Source of the DNA: Acridotheres tristis
Lineage: Eukaryota > Chordata > Aves > Passeriformes > Sturnidae
Length of the DNA: 64,000 bases
Direction of reading: 5' to 3'
NCBI GenBank assembly: GCA_037013685.1
Contig: CM072891.1
Span: 18,266,501-18,330,500, forward strand
Part shown: piece after piece, positions 57,793 through 64,000 of the stretch
Numbering within the stretch: the stretch's first letter is position 1
Layout of the letters: the number at the start of each line of letters is the position of its first letter
Position numbers and translations under genes: made by a program
Notes under the pieces: model-generated
Database searches by the model: none
The model's input: only the letters and a program-made list of their open reading frames with translations
What the model was told of the DNA's origin: nothing

Positions 57793-60700
57793 TTTCCATT
57801 TCATCTTGTCTTCTGAGTCCCAGGGGCTTCAGCACAGAACAAATACACTGTCCTTTCTTTTTCCTGAAAATGATGAATCTTGGCTTCAGGGAGGGGACTT
57901 AAATCAAACCACTGCTCTTACAGGTACTGAGGACTTCAGGCTGAAGCTTCAGTGAGGCAAAGTAATGCAGTACTTATTCTTCAGAGCTCTGTTGAATGAG
58001 AGCAATCAAAGACCAGCCACATAGTCTTTAAATATTGAGTACCTGGCTAGTACAAGGACTAAAGTGGTACTTTCCTGAAATTTCTGCTACCTGTTGTTTG
58101 GTGGTCTGCTGCAAAATCCACTCCGGTAGCATCTGCTGTCAAAACTCTGCTTTTGTCATTCAATCAAACCAGAGCTGAATGCAGTGCAGAGATCTTTTGG
58201 GTAGCACGGGCCAGGGCATGCAGGTGAGGAGATTTAGGGGAGGTTTCACAGCTACTCAGTGCATAGTGGAAGCCCAGGGTGTAGACATGCCCCTCAACAC
58301 CCTTTGTCAGTGTGCAGATTGTCGAGGCTTTGTACTCTGCTCTGCCAGACTGGAAGAGGAACATCTCTAGCAGCAGCAGAGTTAAATGCTGCAGTATTAA
58401 ATCACCCCATCCCCATGCTGTGTTTTATTGCTCAGTGACAGCGTGCTTTCAAGAGAAACTCATGCATCTATCCTGATTTTCAGCCCTAAAAGTCAGTGTT
58501 CCTTCTTGTTAATATGGCATTGCTGTCCAGTCCTGCCATGTCCTAGCTCTTCCGTGGCTGAAATGCAGCTCTGTGGTGCCAGGGCCAGCTGGTTGGCACA
58601 GCTGGCACAGCCACACCGGCTCATCTGGAGGGAGAGGTCAGCAGTTGAATGGTCCTTAAGAGGGGCCAAATCAGCAGCAATGCCAAAGAGCAGCTGAAGG
58701 GCAGAGTGTTACTGTGGCTGGACTGAAGCTGCACTAGGGGAGGGTTTCAGTTTATGGGGCTGTGGAGGTGGCACCTTTCACTGGCAGCAGACCACTGTAT
58801 ACTTGAGATGGCATTGCTAACATTCTGATGGCAAAAAACTATTTTCTTCCCTGTAAGGGGCAGCAAATCTTGAATGTGAGCTCTGGAGAGTGAGTGAGCA
58901 AGAATCATTATTTTTAATGTGATAACAGTTCTTAAAACATACAGAAAAATAGCCCTGCCATCCCCTAGCCCAGTGTGCAAGGCTGAAAGACAGCACATTA
59001 ACATAACCACATGGTGCATATGTTATTTTTAACATTGCTGTGAGAATTTTCCTGAATTTTTTGAATGGCGTTTGCATTTACTCTCAGAATGCTGTCATAC
59101 TGCTGCCATGACTTTTTAAATTCTGAACTTAATGTTTTGATGTGATCTTCTGCAATGTCACAAGAACTTGATGGCCAGGAAGGCTGCAGGTACATAGATA
59201 GGAGCACTGTGCTTGTTCAAGTACTTGCCTGCACCTCTTGTCTCTTCTGGATGTGTCCCCAAAAGACCTAAACCTGTGCCCTGGAGCCTTGTGTCAGAAG
59301 TGCCACCTTGAATGTCACGGAATCTGCTACAATCTGGTTTATAATGCACCGAGCCAGCTCTCATGTGCATGAGGTGTGGTAAATCAGCAAGGCTGATTAA
59401 CTGCATGCTCACAAAGTACCCAAAAAGAAGCCCTCCTAAAATGGCCCAGTGATTTGAATTCTTCCTTTTGTGATCTCTTATGTGCATGATTTAGTTTGTA
59501 GATACCTCTGAGATTGATGCCCTCTGTCCTTCTCTTTTGGGCCCCTGAGCATCCCCAAATCTGACATTCTAGGCATCACACAGTCACAATATACTGCTTT
59601 CCCAGGGCATCTTGCATTAAATTCTACTGAAGGTCACACTTAGTTTTTCTTTATGAACTTGAAGGCCAAACATTTAAACTAAAGCATAGCCTCTAATAAA
59701 AGTGTGATTATTGTATAATGATCTCTCTTGAGAAGCTTAGGTGCTTAGTGAAGTGTCAAGTATTAGATGAAATGGAGAAAGTTGGCAGAGCTGATGTAAA
59801 AGATGGATAACAACAGGGCATATTTTCCCACATTAGTCTGCCTATATTCCTAATCCTGACCTAGAGCAATTCTACCTCTCCCTTCAGAGTAAGGAAGTGA
59901 CTGGGTTTCTGTGGCCTGTTTAACAAGAGGGTAGTGCCCTGCTGCTTTCCAAAATGTGTATGGGAAGAGAGCATGTAAGCTCCCAGGCAAGGGTTTGGGG
60001 TCCCTGACACAGATTTGGGCAGCTAAGCTGGAAGCCAGGGGCTGGTTAGTTGTCCATGCTGCAGAGGGGGCTGAGCCCAGAGCATGAGCCAGCCCTCCTG
60101 TCCCAGTGGAGCTTCACAGCCTTCAGAGCCATCTGCTTTCTTAGGACTGGAGCCAGAGGATGAGAGTTAGGGATTCAGGACTGAGGCTCGAGGGTGATCC
60201 CCAACTGCCCAGCAGAACACAAATCTCATTGGTGTGACTATAGATATATCTATTGTGGCCAAATCTGCAAAAATCATACAGATCTGTAACTCCCACTGAT
60301 CCTGAGAGGATTAGGTCCCTACATGACTTTGTATATCAAAACTGCCTGCTTCAGTTCTTCTTTTGCAAAATCAATAGAATATTGCATCTTCTTTTTACCT
60401 CCCAGTCTGGCTTTGTAAAGATGCAAGGGATTTATGCTGAGGATTTGTTTCTAAATCAGTGGGGACATGCTCTCAGTTGGGACTCTCATCACAGGGTAAT
60501 TATTGCTTTATGTCAGGGTACAGAGCTGTCACACACAGTTTTCTGCTCAAGCACGTAGTCAAATGTCAGAGTCTGCAGCTCAAATACGGTCAAACCAATA
60601 ATCTGAGAACTCGGTGGTTTTCTGTAATGCAGGACAATTCCCAGAGATTAATGTAAATGAAAGAGCCTTTCTAGTGGAAGCAAACTACAATTCTGTGATT

Positions 60701-63700
60701 GCATTAGATGTTTCAAATGGCTCTGTAAAGACTTGGCAACTACATATTTTTGAAGCGCATTTATTCTCGATGCAGCTTAGATCTAGCTCAGTGATGAATT
60801 ACTTTAAACTTTAAAATGAACTCCTTGTCCCGATGTCAGGATGGATTGTGATCTAAAGGTGACTTGTAAGAGAAAACAAATATTTATTTGGCTTGTGAAT
60901 TTTTTCATCATATAATAGGTAAAAAGAGCACAAAGAGCAGACACTTCTTGAAAGCATCAGTGGTGGCTGAAGGAATACTAAAACAAAAAGCATATCAGAT
61001 CCATGTAGTTCTTTCAGACTTGCAGAATTTCCTTCTGATTGAAGTTCCTTTTCTTTCATGTCCACTTCAATTAAACACTGGAGAAAAACTCTGTTTCATA
61101 GTTTCAGTGTCCTTTCCAGGTGAAGTGCAGGAGCTTGCAATGTCTGTTCCCAGGACACTTGTGGAGGGGACTTGCAATTAGCTATGCCAGTTACAAAAAG
61201 CTGGCTGCATAAAGAGGTAGGAAATGGAGAGTTTAGGGTTAAATTTAAAATTTATCTAAATACTTGGAAGGAAGAAAGCTGCCATCATCTTGCTACTCAC
61301 AAAACTCATCTTTTCCAATTGCTGAGACTGATTTTAATCTCAGTCGTGGCCTGTATTTGTCTGTACAAGTTGGTTTTTTACCAAGTGTCTGATAAAGTCT
61401 TGTCTCAGCATCATATTGTAAATCAAACTTAAAACCTACATGACCTGATATGATGGCTGATTTCTGTCTGGAAGCAAAATATCCAGCCTAGCATTTATAT
61501 TTTTTGAGTACAGACTGTGGCATTTGGCTTATTTCCCACTCCACCCTTATGCTTACTGCTTTTTTTCACTCATTCCATATATGTATTTAAGTGTTTTGAG
61601 GAACCTCTGTGGAGTTAACTGGTGTACCTTGTGTTTATTAGGATAAATGTTTTTTCAGCAATAATCTTTAATATCAGTAATGAATTAATAACTTCTGCTT
61701 GTGGCCTACTGCATTTGTGCTCTGCATCATTCCTAGCGTGGCATCCACGGCACGGTATTTAGACAAAGAGAAATTTGGTCTCTCCGAGTTTGGGCTTGTT
61801 GTGGTAACAAATTCCTGGTCTATCCAGCTGTAAGAGTCCATAGCTTAAATCTGGCTGCAGCAGGCTGGGGGGACATGTGCAAAAACAACTGTCTCAGCAT
61901 GCACACTATAACCTGCTTGATGTACTGTAATCTGCTGATGGATCTGATATCCCAGTGTATATCCCTTGTCTGGTCACATCTGTGTTGTGTTTCAGGGTCT
62001 GGGAAACCAGCAGTTCTGCAGTGGGTTTGCATGGAGCAGAAAACAGAACTGCATTTGGTGTGGAGTGAGCAACAATTCGCTTTTCTGTGAGAATCTATTC
62101 ACTCTCTGTTTGGAGTATTTTCAGTTGGCTGCAGGTTTGTTGTGAAGCTGTATAATGTACTTATCCATTATGGCCAGCAAGGAGAGGACTTCTGAGCTTG
62201 GTTTTGGGATCAGTGTATACAGTCTTTGTGCCAGGGTTCTGGAGTAGGATTGGTAGCAGGATTGCCATGGAATCTGTAGCCTGCTGATGAAATCTGTAGT
62301 TCTGCTGGATGAAGGGGTGTCAAGGTACAGGAGTTATCTCACAAGGAGCACCAGGAAAGATGGTACTTCTATTCTTCTGTTCTAAGGCTTCTTGGGCTAT
62401 GTCTCATTCTGACCAAGGAGTCTGTAGATCTGGATGGACTAATTCCTAAGCCTTACCCTGGGTGGCTTGAGAAACAAATGTGTAGTATGGGGAAACAATG
62501 GCCAGAACATGAGTTTTGAGGACCATGCTCTGTTGTTGCAAATTACATGAAAGTAGGTTGGTTTCTTCTCTGTGTGTGGGAGGGACAACAACTTAAATGC
62601 TGTCACTGGCTGCCTGGAAGGCAGCTGTGCCCTTCTGGTCTGTTGTGGCTGGCTGGCTGCAAGCTCAGGCAGTATTTAAAATGCAATCCTCCCAGGATTG
62701 CCAGCGTTAAGGCGCCAGGGCACAGTTCTACAACAGTGATCTGCAAAATGTCTGCTTGTGCAGTTCATTCTGGCCTGTGTGGCTCCCGAGACAGTTCATT
62801 GTCTGTCAGAGCTGTGTGTTTTCTCCCTGTTCCAAAAATGTGGTTACAAATACTGTGTTTCTGGCTTATTGCTTTGAACATTTTTTCTGCCAACTCACAG
62901 GGTTTCCTTTTCCACCACCCAAGTACAAAACACTCATCTTCATTGTCAGTTCTTCATAGCCTACCCCTGCCCTGTGCATGTTGTCCTGTGCAGCACTGAG
63001 ACATCACCCCCCATCTGCTCTGTCAGCCTTGAGTCTTCATTTGTCATGCAGTTCTGAAAAAACCTCCTTCATGTTATCTTCCGTGTCACATCTGGCAAGA
63101 GGAGCTCTACTTAAAGGTCACCAAAGCTGACAACTTTTCTCATTCTCAGTCCTCCCATAGCACTCTCCTGTGCCAGCAGCAAGCTGGGAGATGATGAGAC
63201 AGCTGCTGCACAGGGAGTACCTGCAAAGCTCAAGGGAGAAGCTGCTGAGTGACAGAATTGCCCATGTCCCCCTTTGTTTGCCCGTGTCAGTACTCTGCTG
63301 CTGCCCAGGGAGGTTTGGGTGTGGAAGGTGGGAGAACAGTGCCTGCTGGGGCTGGCCTGGTACCTGCTGAGCCACTGCTCCAGCTCCTCCAGCAGAGGCA
63401 AGGCTGCCTCTGTGCACTGCTCCTGAGCCTGGAGTGAGGGGTGCCTTCCTAAGGAGCTCTGAGTTGGGGGGTGATGCCATCATCACAGGCTCCCTCACAT
63501 CCCCCCAGGGACCTTGGCTGACAAGTCCTTTAGGACTGGGACAATGTCCCCCTAACTTTGTGACCATTAGATGCTTAGCAAAATATGCAGGGATGCCCAG
63601 CAATTCCCTCTCTGTTTCCAGTGCTGGTCACCATAACCTTGTCCTTCTTTCTTGCTATGGAGAAGCACAGTGAAATTTATATTTTGCATGAGAGGGAGCG

Positions 63701-64000
63701 CACATTGCTTCATCAGTGAGAGAAATAGTGCTGGCTTTGGTTTCAGTACTAACAGCAACCAAGCCCCCCCCGCAAAAGAGAACTTTTCTCTGTTCCACTC
63801 CCTTGGCAGACAGTTTTATGGGCTTTTTGTCTCATTATGTTTTATTTGCCCCAGTTGTTTGTATATATAAAGAGACTAAAGTAGAATTATTGAATAAAGT
63901 CCCCAGTGTTGAATCTTTGTGTTTCTCATATGGCTTCACACAGATTTTTTTTTAATCTTTGTTTATAAGACACTGTGTATTGTACCTCCTCCCAATGGTT

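Larger units (their letters stand above)
42529..64000. other. Long noncoding stretch after the last CR1, with candidate exons
   Basis: No gene is established in about 21 kb. Candidate exons at 43864-44070, 45481-45575, 45783-45830, 49862-49923 and 55453-55484 (all plus strand) are listed separately. GC-richer patches lie at 43480-43800, 53600-54080 and 63100-63600; they contain frames up to 163 codons (53605-54096 minus, 63118-63603 minus) without family signatures. Simple repeats include the TA tract at 51168-51201, A-rich tracts at 54261-54281 and 57774-57792. The right end (63858-63900) has a TATATATAAAG motif and an AATAAA 20 bases later, without other LTR features. Confidence 0.5.

Noticed and set aside
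63118..63603. 161-codon frame on the minus strand with open frames opposite
   Set aside because: It is again a GC-rich patch with several frames open at once and no recognisable protein features.
63858..63900. TATATATAAAG followed 20 bases later by AATAAA, considered as another LTR
   Set aside because: The spacing is far too short for the R region of an LTR, and no other LTR landmarks or terminal TG/CA are seen.

Overview
The window looks like nuclear DNA of a bird. The main evidence is four fragments of CR1 LINE retrotransposons with avian-type 3' ends, two LTR-like fragments of endogenous retroviruses, moderate base composition, many short homopolymer and TA tracts, and no long reading frames, operons or bacterial ribosome-binding sites. 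I recognised no complete protein-coding gene, tRNA, rRNA or CRISPR array. The longest stop-free frames (about 140 to 180 codons) carry no family signature and are about as long as chance allows in 64 kb read in six frames. The window is best read as intergenic or intronic sequence between or inside bird genes.

Layout. Bases 1-984: unassigned, with an unusually G-poor first 110 bases. 985-2780: a long, decayed, sense-strand CR1 copy with reverse-transcriptase remnants. 3637-4013: a CR1 3' end on the minus strand. 11145-11278: a short sense CR1 3' end. 13736-14046 and 38972-39165: two diverged copies, in the same orientation and about 25 kb apart, of a repeat I cannot name. About 18700-19080: an ERV-like LTR with a TATA box and a poly(A) signal. 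30898 to about 31240: a second, 3'-truncated ERV LTR. 41490-42528: another sense CR1 copy with a large internal deletion. Between these lie long single-copy-looking stretches with only simple repeats, a small AATAAA-bearing tandem repeat at 26.9 kb and a GC-rich patch at 37 kb.

A scan by eye for splice signals gave several candidate exons. None is proven. The most interesting are: a cluster on the plus strand at 43.9-45.8 kb, where one 95-nt candidate is open in two frames and one of those frames has zinc-ribbon-like cysteine spacing; a 32-nt microexon candidate at 55453-55484 with very strong splice sites; a 122-nt candidate at 34244-34365 that is well spliced but has stops in all frames; and candidates on the minus strand at 14607-14644 and 21803-21868. 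Short open exon-like segments arise by chance in this much sequence, so these are leads for RNA-seq and comparative alignment and not gene calls. I see no multi-gene system; the clearest undescribed item is the paired unknown repeat.
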